A stretch of DNA of 64,000 nucleotides from Sciurus carolinensis (GCF_902686445.1 NC_062213.1:136050491-136114490); one strand, 5' to 3'. Positions 1-11,303 are shown, numbered from the stretch's first letter. Made by a program: numbers and translations. The notes: generated from the sequence alone by a model not told the origin.

Positions 1-436
1 AAATTTAAATCCCCATAGTTCTTTACATAATAAGTGAACATTAATAAGAGAATGCAATGGTCCTAGGGGTAGAGAATCATTTTGAATGCAAAGATAAATG
101 GGCATGGCTAATTGCAGACTGGATGTCAGTTCCACAGTCTGCTAAAATGAAAAAATGTATTCCCTTCCACTTGAGCAAGGAGCAGTTATTAAACTAGAAA
201 TTCTGAAAAAAAAAAAGAAAAGAATGTTATCATTGCTTTTGGATGAAATGTTCTGTATATATCTATTATATCTATTTGACTTAAAGTGTTCAAATCCAAT
301 TATTCTTTATTGTTTTTCTGCCTGAATACCCTTGTTGAATGTGGTATTAAAGACCTCTATTGTTATATTGCTATTCATTTCTCCCTTCATTTCTGCTAAT
401 ACTTGCTTTGCATATTTAGGTTTGCTGATATTGGGG

Positions 437-468
<32 letters not shown>

Positions 469-483
469 ATATATATATATATA
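437..483. repeat. (TA)n microsatellite
   Basis: A run of alternating T and A with one ACATG interruption. It lies inside the ancient L1 and creates a spurious Ile-Tyr-rich open frame. Confidence 0.95.
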
Positions 484-1106
484 CATCTTTTTGATGGATG
501 GAATCCTTTTGATTATATAACAACATTCTTTGTCTCTTTTTATAGTTTTTGACTTCAGAACTATTTGTCTAATGTAAATATAGCCAATCCTGTTCTCTTA
601 GAGTTATCATTTGTGTGGAATATGTTGTTCAATTCCTTAATGTTCAACTTATATTTTTCCTTAATATTAAAGAGAGTTTCTTGTTTTCCCTTGCATATAA
701 TTGGATCCTGGTTTTCTATACATTCAAGCTGCTCTATATCTTATGACTAGGTAACTTAATCTACTTAAAATAATTATTGATAGATAAGGACTTAACTATT
801 TTGTTATTTTGTTAATTATTTTCTGTTTTATAGTTCCTGTTTATTTTTTCCTCTCTTGCGATTTGATGATATTTTTAGAGTGATATCTTTAAAAATTTCT
901 TTTTCTCTTTTGTGTGCCTACTACAGGTTTTTTTATTTTTTGGTATGTGTGAGTACCATGCGATTGCTTACATTAAAAAACTTAAGAGTTATAAAAGTCC
1001 ACTTTAAGGTTTAAATAACTTCAACCACATAAAAAAGACTAACGCTTTTACTTCCACCTCCCACACATTTTATTTATTGATATCACAACTTGAACCTTTT
1101 AATGTT

Positions 1107-1242
1107 AGGTTGGAGTTATGACTTAGTGGTAGAGTGCTTGCCTGGCATGTGTGAGACCCTGGGTTCGATCCTCAGCACTTCGTATAAATAAATAAATAGA
1201 ACAAAGATCCATTGACAACTAAAACAAATATTTAAAAAAAAC
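1107..1242 (+). mobile_element. ID-type SINE with target-site duplication
   Basis: A tRNA-derived rodent SINE. The A-box region (cttagtggtagagtgcttg), the B box (gggttcgatcc) and a tail of TAAA repeats then A-rich sequence are all visible. The 12-bp direct repeat CCTTTTAATGTT occurs at 1095-1106 and again at 1243-1254, which gives the boundaries and shows L1-type retrotransposition. The tail style is typical of squirrel ID elements. It is not a functional tRNA gene. Confidence 0.9.
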
Positions 1243-2630
1243 CCTTTTAATGTTGCATATCCACCAAGAAATAACTGTAACTCTATTTTTAATACTTTAG
1301 AAAACCTTTTTATACCAGAGTTAGAAGAGACTTGTATACCATTATTATCATAATTTGACAGTATATTTGGTTTTACTAGTGAATTTTGTACTCTTATTTG
1401 TTTTCCTGTTGCTAATTAGTGTTCTTCTTTCATTTCAACTTGAAGAACTCCCTTTAGCACACTTTTTTTTTTTTTTTTTGTAAAGGCAAGTATAATGGTA
1501 ATGAATTGTCTTAGCTTTTGTTTGTTTGTGAACATCTCTATCTCTACGTCACTCCTGAGGGACAGCTTTATCAGGTAAAGTATTCTTGGTTGATAGTTTT
1601 TTATTTCAGTGCTTTAAATATATTATCCTACTCTTTCCTGGCTTGTAAGAATTCTGCTGAGAAATCCACTGAGAGTCTTATGAGAGTTCCCTAAAATGTG
1701 ACAAATTTTAATCATTGATTTTCAACAACTTGATTATAATGTATCTTGGTAAGAACTTCTTTATACTCAACATATTAGGAGTTCTTTGGGATTCATTGGT
1801 CTGGATATTCATTTCATTCCCCAGATCTGAGGAGTTTTCTGTCATTATTTCTTTAAAAAATATCCTGCCCTTTCTCTTTCTGACCTTTCTCATCTGCTCC
1901 TTTTGGTATACATGGTGATATCCTGTAAATCTTGTAGATTTTATTAATTCTTTTTCCTTTTTTTATTTCTCTCATTGGAAAATTTCAAATGTTCTGTCTT
2001 TCAGTTTACTGAATCTTTATGTTACTTGATTAACTCTGATATGGGAGCTTTCTATGGAATTTTTCACATCAGTCATTGTACTTTTCAGCTCCAAACTTTC
2101 TGTTTGGTTGTTTTTATGGTTTCTGTTTTGAATGTCTCATTTTGTTCAAGCATGGTTTTCCTGATACCAATAATTTATATATTTATTTTCTATTTTAGAA
2201 TGCTGAATTTTAATACTATTGTTTTGGATTCTTTGTTAGGCAATTTATATACCTTCCTTTCTTTTTCTTAATTTATTTTTATTGTAAACAAATGGGATAC
2301 ATGTTGTTTCTGTTTGTACATGGAGTAACAGCATACCATTTGCGTAATCATACATTTACATAGGGTAATGATGTTTGACTCATTCTGTTAATTTTTCCTT
2401 TCCCCCCACCCCTCCCACCCCTCTTTTCCCTCTATATAGTCCCTCCTTCCTCCATTCTTGCCCCCCTCCACCCCCCATTATGTGTCATCATTCGCATAAC
2501 AGTGAGATCATTCGCCTTCTGGATTTTTGAGATTGGCTTATCTCCCTTAGCATGATATTCTCCAATTTCATCCATTTGCCTGCAAATGCCATAATTTTAT
2601 TATTTTTTATAGCTGAGTAATATTCCATTG

Positions 2631-2650
2631 TATATATATATATATATATA
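2631..2650. repeat. TA expansion inside L1 ORF2
   Basis: An alternating TA run at the codons for the conserved L1 segment WYIYTMEYYSA. The same site is expanded in copies 1 and 2 and is unexpanded in the L1 at 45.5-47.6 kb. Confidence 0.9.
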
Positions 2651-2668
2651 CCACAGTTTCTTTATACA

Positions 2669-4410
2669 CTAATCAATTGAAGGACAACTAGGTTGGTTCC
2701 ACTGTCTGGCTATTGTGAATTGAGCAGCTATGAACATTGATGTGGCTGTATCTCTGTAGTATGCTGATTTTAAGTCCTTTGGGTATAGGCCAAGGAGTGG
2801 GATAGCTGGGTCAAATGGTGGTTCCATTCCAAGTTTTCTAAGGAATCTCCAAACTGCTTTCCAGAGTGGCTGCACTAATTTGCATCCCCACCAGCAATGT
2901 ATAAGTGTACCTTTTTCCCCACATCCTCGCCAACACCTATTGTTGCTTGTATTCTTGATAATCACCATTCTAATTGGGGTGAGATGGAATCTTAGTGTAG
3001 TTTTGATTTGCATTTCTCTTATTACTAAAGATAATGAACATTTTTTCATATGTTTGTTGATTGCTTGTAGATCTTCTTCTGTGAAACATCTGTTCATATC
3101 CTTAGATCATTTGTTGATTGGGTTATTTGTATTCTTGGTGTAGAGTTTTTTGAGGTCTTTATATATTCTGGAAATTAGTGCTCTATCTGAAGTATGAGTG
3201 GCAAAGATTTTCTCCCACTCTGTAGTCTCTCTCTTCACATTACTGATAGTTTCCTTTGCTGAGAGAAAGCTTTTTAGTTTGAATACATCCCAGTTGTTGA
3301 TTCTTGCTTTTATTTCTTGTGCTATGGGAGTCCTGTTAAGGAAGTCTGATCCTAAGCCAGCAAGGTAAAGATTGGGACCTACTTTTTCTTCTATAAGATG
3401 CAGGGTCTCTGGTCTGATTCCGAGGTCCTTGATCCATTGTGAGTTGATTTTTGTGCAGGGTGAGAGGGGTTTAATTTCATTCTGTTGCATATGTTTTTTC
3501 AGTTTTCCCAGCACCATTTGTTAAAGAGGCTATCTTTTCTCCATTGCATATTTTTGGTCCGTTTGTCTAGTATGAGAAAATTGTATTTATTTGGGTTTGT
3601 GTCCATGTCCTCTATTCTGTACCATTGATCTACCTGTCTATTTTGGTACCAATACCATGCCGTTTTTGTTACTATTGCTTTGTAGTATAGTTGAAATTCT
3701 GGTATTGTGATACCCCCCTGCTTCATTCTTCCTGCTAAGGATTGCTTTAGCTATTCTGGGTTTCTTATTCTTCCAGATGAATTTCATGATTGCTTGCTCT
3801 ATTTCTGTACGGTACATAATTGGGATTATAATTTGAATTGCATTGAATCTGTATAGTACTTTTGATAGTATGGCCATTTTGACAATATTAATTCTGCCTA
3901 TCCAAGATCATGGGAGATCTTTCCATCTTCTAAAGTCTTCCTCAATTTCTTTCTTCAATGTTTGGTAGTTTTCATTGTAGAGATCTTTTACCTCTTTGGT
4001 TTGATTGATTCCCAAGTATTTTATTTTTTTTTTTTTTGAGGCTATTGCAAATGGAGTTGTTTTCCTCATTTCCCTTTCAGCTGTTTTGTCGCTTGTGTAT
4101 AAAAATGCTTTATGTTTATGCGTGTTGATTTTATAGCCTGCTATTTTGCTAAGTTCATTGATGAGGTCTAGAAGTTTTCTGGAGGAGATTTTTGGATCTT
4201 CTAAATATAGAATCATGTCATCAGCAAATAGTGACAGCTTAAGTCCCTCTTTTCCTATTTGTATCCCTTTAATTTCTTTAGTCTGCCTAATTGCTCTGGC
4301 TAGAGTTTCGAGGACAATGTTGAATAGAAGTGGTGAAAGAGGACATCCCTGTCCTGTTCCCGTTTTTAAAGGGAATAGTTTCAGTTTTTCTCCATTAAGA
4401 ATGATGTTGG
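2669..4410 (-). pseudogene. L1 copy A ORF2 remnant: RT palm to C-terminus
   Basis: Frames on the minus strand (4410-3908, 3877-3638, 3726-3499, 3517-3107, 3097-2669) together encode L1 ORF2 protein from the sequence before the RT active site to the C-terminus. The catalytic FADD motif is intact (reverse complement of 4217-4228, in context [15 protein letters not shown]). The C-terminal zinc-knuckle-like region ([18 protein letters not shown]) is seen near 2890-2950. Several frameshifts separate the pieces, so no functional protein is possible. The missing N-terminal half is at 11304-13205. Confidence 0.88.
4397..4410. repeat. Target-site duplication of L1 copy 1, left
   Basis: AAGAATGATGTTGG, identical to 11290-11303. 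It is part of the interrupted copy A ORF2 sequence. The first A is ambiguous with the poly(A) tail on the right side. Confidence 0.92.
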
Positions 4411-6041
4411 GGGGTTTCAAGATGGTGGACTAGAGGGTGGCTGCATTTCATGTTGCTCCAGGACTCAGGATTCAAAAGAGGAGATAGTGAGAGACTTGGG
4501 ACCAACTCAAAGCCGCCGGGTGAGTCTCTCCCATTGGGGAGGCGTCCCGGATGGGGCAGTAGTCCCGGAACGCAGAGAACTTTGTGAAGTAGAGTTGACC
4601 AACGAGGCACCCCTCCCCCCGCTGGAGCAGTGAACTCAGACAACTGGGATCATCGTAGAGGAGGTCGCTCAGCACAGCGTTTGTACTCAGAGCAACCACT
4701 GGGGCTCTTGGCAGCTGCCCAGAGGAGGAGCTGCGTGGTGAGCTGTTTGGACTCAGAGCAACCACTCCTGAACACTGAGGGGCTGCCTGGAGAAGGAGGA
4801 GGAGTGCAGTGGGTCGCTTGGACTCGGAGTGACTGCACCAGAGCTATAGGTGGTTGCCAGAGGAGGAGCTGCATGGTGAGCTGTTTGGACTCAGAGCGAC
4901 CACCCCTGAACACTGGGGGGGCTGCCCGGAGGATGAGGAGGAGCGCGGCAGGTCGCTTGGACTCGGAGTGACTGCATCAGAGCTCTGGGCAGCTGCTCAG
5001 AGGAGGAGGCGAGTGGGGAGTTGTTTGGACTCAAAGCGACTGCTCCTGCACACCGGGGGGCTGCCTGGAGGAGGAGCGCGGTGGGTCGCTTGGTCTCGGA
5101 GCGGTTGCACCAGAGCTCCGGGCGACTGCCCAGAGGAGGCATGTGGCGGGTCGCTTGGACTCAGAGCAAATGCTCCAGAACACCTGGGGGGTTTGCCCGG
5201 AGGAGGAGGAGGAATGGGTCAGGTCACTTGGACTCGGAGTGACTGCCCAGGGCTACGGGCGGTTGGTGGGAGGAGGAGGCTCACAGTGAGTTGCTTGGAC
5301 TCCTAGTGACAGCACCGGAACACTGGGCAGCTGACTGGAGGAAGAGGTGTGCGGCGGGTAGCTGAGACTCGGACCGACTGTATGGGGCTCCAGATGGCTG
5401 CTCAGAGGAGGGGCCGCATAGCCAGGTGATTAGGTGCAGAGCAGGGTCCAAGGACATAGGAGGCTTCTTGGTGGAAGAGTCGCAGAGAAGAGCTGAAGGA
5501 CGGAGCGAAGGTTCCAGGACTGCGGGCAGAATCTCTGAGGAGAGGCAGCCTAAGGAGACTCATCTGCGAAGGGAGAGTCTCCCAGGCCCAGGAGGTAGGT
5601 CTGGACCCTGGGAACGCAGCAGAAGAAAGCAGCCCAGCCCAGGCAGTAGTTTTAGATTGAGGGGAACCTCTAGGAGGGGAACTGACCAGCGAGACCTCCC
5701 CACCGGGTGAGTCTTTCCTGCCGGGTGAGGTTTTCCCACAAGGACGGTAAAACCAGAGACACAGGCCCAAACAGAACTTGCCTCAGCCCGCAGCCTAGTT
5801 CCCCTTTGCATGACCATTGGTCAACAAGTGGAGGCACCTCTGCCCACTAGCAGGGAATATACCCCACCTGAAGGCCACCACCCCTAGAGAGGCAGCTTCC
5901 TTGTGGAGCACCGCATTATCAACTTCCTCTAAGACTTCAGGCTACTGAAGGCAAAGAGGGGATATACTAGAAATCTTCAGGGACAGTATAAGTCAGTTGA
6001 GGAAATCTGCAATCTTAGCAGTCCACTGATACCTGAACAAT
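4411..6041 (+). promoter_or_regulatory. 5'UTR/internal promoter region of L1 copy 1
   Basis: About 1.6 kb, G+C-rich compared with the surrounding DNA. Near its start (4419-4428) is AAGATGGTGG, one base away from the YY1-like AAGATGGCGG seen at the same place in copy 2. A YY1 site near +13 to +21 is known to position transcription starts in human L1. Most of the middle is a tandem array of about 70-bp units (separate entry). The long open frames here on both strands arise because stop codons are rare in this composition, and I do not regard them as genes. Confidence 0.8.
4740..5400 (+). repeat. About 70-bp tandem units in L1 copy 1 5'UTR
   Basis: The phrase cttggactcggag(t/c)gac recurs at about 4746, 4818, 4884, 4956, 5021, 5090, 5154, 5228, 5295 and 5365. 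That is ten starts spaced 64-74 bp apart. Each is followed by a variant of ctgcccagaggaggag. The units are diverged, so the array is old, but it has the layout of rodent L1 promoter monomers. Copy 2 has about two fewer units. Confidence 0.8.
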
Positions 6042-7009
6042 ATGAGAAAACAAGGGAAGAAAATGCCCCAAACAAATCTAGATGTTACATGAATAAAAAA
6101 CAATGACACTATGGCAGAAGAAATGACAGAAAGGGAGTTCAGAATGTACATAATTAAAATGATCAGGGAAGAAAATGATGAGATGAAAGAGCAAATGCAG
6201 GCATTGAATGATGAGATGAAAGAGCAAACGCAGGCATTGAATGATGAGATGAAAGAGCAAATGCAGGCATTGAATGATCGCACCAATTGACAGTTAAAAG
6301 AGCAAATACAGGAAGCAAAAGATCATTTCAATAAAGAGTTAGAGAGAGTGAAAAAAAACAAACAGAAATCCTTGAAATGAAGGAAACAATAAACAAAATT
6401 AAGAACTCCATAGAAAGCATAACCAATAGGATAGAATACCTGGAAGACAGAACCTCAGATATTGAACACAAAATATTTAACCTTGAAAACAAAGTTTACC
6501 AAACAGAGAAGATGGTAAGAAATCATGAACAGAATTTGCAAGAACTATGGGATATCATGAAAAGGTCAAATTTAAGAATTATTGGGATTGAGGAAGGCTT
6601 AGAGAAACATACCAAAGGAAAGAACAATCTAGTCAATGAAATAATATCAGAAAATTTCCCAAATCTGAAGAATGAAACGGAAAATCAAGTTCAAGAGGCT
6701 TATAGGACTCCAAATACACAAAATTGCAACAGACCCACACCAAGGCACATTATAATGAAAATACCTAACAGACAAAATAAAGACAGAATTTTAAAGGCTG
6801 TGAGAGAAAAGAATCAAATTACATTCAGGGGGAAACCAATAAGAATATCAGCAGATTTTTCAATCCAGACCCTAAAAGCTAGAAAGGCCTGGAACAACAT
6901 TTTTCAAGCCCTGAAAGAAAATGGATACCAACCAAGAATCTTATACTCAGCAAAACTTACCTTCAAATTTGACGATGAAATAAAATCCTTCCATGATAAC
7001 AAAAGCTAA
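6042..7009 (+). pseudogene. L1 copy 1 ORF1 remnant
   Basis: L1 ORF1 encodes the RNA-binding trimeric chaperone of the retrotransposon particle. The likely original ATG is at 6042 (MRKQGKKMPQTNLDVT), followed quickly by a stop. The frame resumes at 6111 (MAEEMTEREFRMYIIKMIRE), runs through an 11-residue repeat block and hits TGA at 6288-6290. After a frameshift in the A-rich stretch near 6350, a 210-codon frame (6377-7009) carries the rest of the coiled coil, the RRM-like domain (MKRSNLRIIGIEEG) and the C-terminal domain (PRHIIMKIPN, GKPIRISADFS). It is broken at least three times. Confidence 0.9.
6177..6275 (+). repeat. Three 33-bp (11-residue) repeats in ORF1 coiled coil
   Basis: Three nearly identical 33-bp units start at 6177, 6210 and 6243. 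They encode DEMKEQMQALN, DEMKEQTQALN and DEMKEQMQALN. The unit lies in the ORF1 coiled coil. Copy 2 has two units and copy A has one. Confidence 0.95.
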
Positions 7010-7190
7010 ACGAATTTACAAAAAGAAGCCGGCATTACAGAACATTCTCAGCAAAATATTCCATGAGGAAGAGATGAAAAACAAAGAAGCAAATCAGAAA
7101 GGGAGGAATTATCCTAAAGGAATTGTCAAATAAAGGAGGAACCAAGTAGTGTCAAAAAAATAAAAAAAATAAATAAAATAAAATAACCAA

Positions 7191-10100
7191 ATGACTGGGA
7201 ATACAAATCATATCTCAATAATAACCCTGAATGTTAATGGCCTGAATTCATCAAGCAGAAGACATAGACTGGCAGATTGGATTAAAAAGAAAGGTCCAAC
7301 AATATGTTGCTGCAAGAGACTCACCTCATAGAAAAATTTACCCATAGACTAAAGGTGAAAGGATGGGGAAAAACATACCATGCACATGGACTCAGCAAAA
7401 AAGTTGGGGTATCCATCCTCATTTCAGATAATGTGAACTTCAAGCCAATGTTAGTCAGAAGGGATAAAGAAGGACATTTCATACTGCTTAAGAGAAGCAT
7501 AAATCAGCAAGACATAACAATCATAAATATCTATGCCCCAAACAGTGTCTCATCCATGTATGTCAAACAAATCCTTCTCAATTTCAGAAGCCAAATAGAC
7601 CATAACACAATAACACAAGGTGATTTTAACACACCTCTCTCATCACTGGACAGATCTTCCAAACAAAAATTGAACAAAGAAACCATAGATCTCAATAACA
7701 CAATCAATAATTTAGACTTAACAGACTTTATAAAATATACCATCCAACCAAGAGCGAATACACTTTCTTCTCAGCAGTACATGGATCCTTCTCTAAAATA
7801 GACCATATCTTATGCCACAAAGCTAATGTTAGCAAATACAAGAAGATAGAGACACTACCTTGTATTCTATCACATCATAATGGATTGAAGTTAGAAATAA
7901 ATGAAAGAGTAAAAAACAGAAACTACTCCAACACCTGGAGATTAAACAATATGCTCTTATATGATGAATGGATAACAGAAGATATTTGGAAGGAAATTAA
8001 AAAATTCTTAGATGTAAATGAGAACAAAGAAACATCATATGAAAATCTCTGGGATACTATGAAAGCAGTACTTAGAGGAAAATTTATTTCATGGAGCACA
8101 TTCAATAAAAGAAGTAAAAATCAACAAGTAAACGACCGAACACTACAGCTCCTAGCCCTAGAAAGAGAAGAACAGACCAACACCAAAAGTAGTAGAAGAC
8201 TGAAAATAATTAATTCAGAGCTGAAATCAATGAAATTGAAACAAAAGAAACAATTGGAAAAATTGACAAAATAAATAGTTGGTTCTTTGAAAAAATAAAC
8301 AAAATTGATAAACCCTTGGCCACACTAACAAAGAGAAGACCAGAGAAAACCCAAATCACTAAAATTTGGAATGAACAAGGAAATATCATAACAGACACGA
8401 TTGAAATACAAAACATAATTAGAAACTATTTTGAAAATCTATACTCCAAGAAAATAGACAATTTTGAAGGCATCAACAGGTTTCTAGAGACATATGAATT
8501 GCCTAAACTGAATGAGGAGGGCATACAAAATTTAAATAGACCAATTTCAAGTAATGAAATAGAAGAAGTCATCAAAATCCTACCAACAAAGAAAAGTCCA
8601 GGACCAGATGGGTTCTCAGCCGAGTTCTACAAAACCTTTAAAGAAGAGCTCATTTCAATACTTCTCAAAGTATTTCATGAAACAGAAGAAGAGGGAACCC
8701 TCCCAAACTCATTCTATGAAGCCAATATCACCCTGATTCCTAAACCAGACAGAGACACATCAAGGAAAGAAAATTTCAGACCAATATCCTTAATGAACAT
8801 CAACACAATAATTCTCAACAAAATTTTAACAAATCGCATACAAAAACATATTAAAAAGATAGTGCACCATGATCAAGTGGGTTTCATCCCAGGGATGCAA
8901 GGTTGGTTCAACATCAGGAAATCAATAAATGTAATTCACCATGTCAATAGACTTAAAGTCAAGAATCACATGATTATTTCAATAGATGCAGAGAAAGCAT
9001 TTGGTAAAATACAGCACCCCTTCATGCTCAAAACACTAGAAAAAATAGGGATAGTGGGAACATTCCTTTAACATTGTAAAGGCCATCTATGCTAAACCCA
9101 TGGCTAATATCATTCTAAATGGGGAAAAACTGAAAGCATTCTCCCTAAAAACTGGAACAAGGCAGGAATGCCCTCTTTCACCACTTCTATTCAATATCGT
9201 CCTTGAAACTCTAGCGAGAGCAATTAGACAGACCAAAGAAATTAAAGGGATACGAATAGTAAAAGAAGAATTCAAACTATCCCTATTTGCTGATGACATG
9301 ATTCTATATTCAGAGGATCCTGGAAATTCCACCAGAAAACTCTAAGAACTCATAAGTGAATTCAGTAAAGTAGCGGGATATAAGATCAATGCACATAAAT
9401 CTAATGCATTTTTATAAATAAATGATGAAAAATCAGAAAGAGAAATTAGGAAAACTACCCCATTCACAGTAGCCTGGAAAAAAGTAAAATACTTGGGAAT
9501 CAATCTCACGAAAGAGGTGAAAGACCTCTACAATGAGAACTACAGAACACTAAAGAAAGAAATTAAACAAAACCTTAGAAGATGGAAAGATCTCCCATGT
9601 TCTTGGATAGGAAGAATTAATATTGTCAAAATGGCCATACTACCAAAAGTGCTATACAGATTCAATGCAATTCCAATTAAAATCCCAATGATGTACCTTA
9701 CAGAAATAGAGCAAGTAATCACGAAATTCATCTGGAAGAATAAGAAACCCGGAATAGCTAAAGCAATCCTTAGCAAAAAGACCCAAGCAGGGGGTATCGC
9801 AATAACAGATCTTCAACTCTACTACAAAGCACTAGTAACAAAAATGGCACAGTATTGGTACCACAGTAGACAGGTAGATCAATGGTACAGAATAGAGGAT
9901 ATGAATACAAATCCAAATAAATACAATTTTCTCATACTAGACAAAGGTGCCAAAAATATGCAATGGAGAAAAGGTGCTGGAAAATTGGAAATCCATATGC
10001 AACAGAATGAAACTAAACCCATATCTCTCACCATGCACGAAACTCAACTCAAAATGGATTAAGGACCTCGGAATCAGACCAGAGACCCTGCATCTTATAG

Positions 10101-10846
10101 AAGAAAAAGTAGGTCCAGATCTTCAACATGTCGGCTTAGGACCAGACTTCCTCAACAGTACTCCCATAGCACAGAAATAAAAGCAAGATTCAATAACTGG
10201 GATAGATTCAAACTAAAAAGCTTTCTCTCAGCAAAGGAAACTATCAGCAATGCGAAGAAAGAGCCTACAGAGTGGGAGAAAATCTTTGCCAATCATACTT
10301 CAGATAGAGCACTAATCTCTAGAATCTATAAAGAACTCAAAAAACTTTACACCAAGAATGCAAATAATCCAATCGACAAATGGGCTAAGCAAATGAACAG
10401 ACACTTCACAGAAGAAGATCTATAAGCAATCAACAAACATATGGAAAAATGTTCACTATCTTTAGTAATAAGAGAAATGCAAACCAAAACCACCCTAAGA
10501 TTCCATCTCACCTCAATTAGAATGGTGATTATCAAGAATACAAGCAACTACAGGTGTTGGCGTGGATGTGGGGAGATTGTACACTCATACTTTGCTGGTG
10601 GGGCTGCAAATTAGTGCAGCCACTATGGGAAGCAGTGTCTCCACATTTCAAGATTCCTTAGAAAACTTGGAATGGAACCACCATTTGACCCAGCTATCCC
10701 ACTCCTTGGCCTATACCCAAAGGACTTAAAATCAGCATACTACAGAGATACAGCCACATCAATGTTCATAGCTGCTCAATGCACCATAGCCAGATTGTGG
10801 AACCAACCTAGATGTCCTTCAATTGATGAATGGATAAAGAAACTGT

Positions 10847-10887
<41 letters not shown>

Positions 10888-11004
10888 AAATATTACTCAG
10901 CCATAAAGAATGATAAAATTATGGCATTTGCAGGCAAATGGATGAAATTGGAGAATATCATGCCAAGTGAGATAAGCCAATCTCAAAAACCAAAGGATGA
11001 ATGA
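7191..11004 (+). pseudogene. L1 copy 1 ORF2 remnant (endonuclease-RT)
   Basis: The start ATG at 7191 begins MTGNTNHISIITLNVNGLNS, the N-terminus of the L1 APE-type endonuclease. A frameshift near 7303 moves to LLQETHL (7304-7801). Further pieces at 7885-8274, 8316-9071 (RT fingers, [14 protein letters not shown]), 9100-9345, 9493-10062, 9947-10180 and 10672-11004 complete the protein. The RT catalytic FADD is at 9286-9297. Multiple stops and frameshifts inactivate it. Near the C-terminus the segment WYIYTMEYYSA is lengthened in frame by a TA run. Confidence 0.93.
10849..10882. repeat. TA expansion inside L1 copy 1 ORF2
   Basis: Alternating TA adds repeated Ile-Tyr codons between W-Y and TMKYYSAIKN while keeping the frame open. 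Confidence 0.93.
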
Positions 11005-11289
11005 TATCGCTAATAAGTGGATGATGACACGTACTGGGATGTGGGAGGGTTTAGTTTTAGGGTTCGAGTTAGCGTTAGGGAGGGGGGCAAGAATGGAGGA
11101 AGGAAGGACTCTATAGAGGGAAAAGAGGGGTGGGAGGGGTGGGGAATGGAAAAAATAACAGAATGAATCAAACAACATTACCCTATGTAAATTTATGATT
11201 ACACAAATGGTATGCCTTTACGCCATGTACAAACAGAGAAATAACATGTATCCCATTTGTTTACAAGAAAAAAAAAAGAAAAAAAAAAA
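11005..11289 (+). other. L1 copy 1 3'UTR with telomere-like G-rich tract and A tail
   Basis: Contains a G-rich stretch at about 11040-11090 with TTAGGG/GTTAGGG-like words followed by a run of Gs. It ends with the subfamily signature (gtatcccatttgtttacaa) and an A-rich tail. A G-rich polypurine tract in the 3'UTR is a general L1 feature. The TTAGGG-like form is shared with copy 2 and with the L1 at 45.5 kb. Confidence 0.85.
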
Positions 11290-11303
11290 AAGAATGATGT
11301 TGG
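11290..11303. repeat. Target-site duplication of L1 copy 1, right
   Basis: Identical to 4397-4410. Reading on from 11304, the copy A ORF2 sequence continues as if uninterrupted. Confidence 0.92.

Larger units (their letters stand above)
240..2268 (-). mobile_element. Ancient LINE-1 fragment, antisense
   Basis: Reading the minus strand gives heavily decayed L1 sequence. On the plus strand it appears as the familiar antisense ORF2 wording (for example ctattcatttctcccttcat near 372 and tgtctctttttatagttttt near 531), followed by ORF1-proximal sequence up to about 2268. No reading frame survives beyond about 100 codons, so this is a fossil. It is interrupted by a TA microsatellite and an ID SINE, and it abuts the 3' end of the younger L1 copy A. 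The outer limits are approximate. Confidence 0.65.
2269..4410 (-). mobile_element. LINE-1 copy A, 3' part (split by a nested L1)
   Basis: Minus-strand L1 whose 3' end reads (reverse complement) …CCCATTTGTTTACAATAAA at about 2270-2300. It contains the 3'UTR and the ORF2 C-terminal half. At 4410 it stops abruptly inside the reverse transcriptase coding sequence and resumes at 11304, because L1 copy 1 inserted there. Unlike the three younger copies in the window, its 3'UTR lacks the TTAGGG-like tract. The TA run at 2631-2650 lies inside the ORF2 C-terminus. Confidence 0.9.
4411..11289 (+). mobile_element. Full-length LINE-1 (copy 1) nested in L1 copy A
   Basis: A complete L1: 5'UTR starting ggggtttcaagatggtgg, ORF1, short spacer, ORF2, 3'UTR and an A-rich tail ending at 11289. 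It is bounded by a 14-bp target-site duplication and lies in the opposite orientation to its host L1. Both ORFs carry stops and frameshifts, so it is no longer active. It is closely related to copy 2 (47974-54391) and must be younger than copy A. Confidence 0.95.

Noticed and set aside
332..520. 62-codon frame with Ile-Tyr repeats
   Set aside because: Created by the TA microsatellite at 437-483.
1107..1200. tRNA-like A and B boxes
   Set aside because: The flanking duplication and A-rich tail show an ID SINE. No cloverleaf with a proper acceptor stem is evident.
1975..2271. 98-codon plus-strand open frame, hydrophobic
   Set aside because: It is the antisense of ancient L1 sequence; Phe/Leu/Ile richness comes from T-rich antisense L1.
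4630..5306. Overlapping open frames of 113 and 150 codons on the plus strand, with Gly/Arg-rich translations
   Set aside because: They fall in the G+C-rich tandem units of the L1 5'UTR, occur in several frames on both strands at once, and repeat the same words each period. They are a by-product of composition.
6177..6275. Regular 33-bp direct repeats that might suggest a CRISPR-like array
   Set aside because: No spacers separate the units, and they are in frame within the L1 ORF1 coiled coil.
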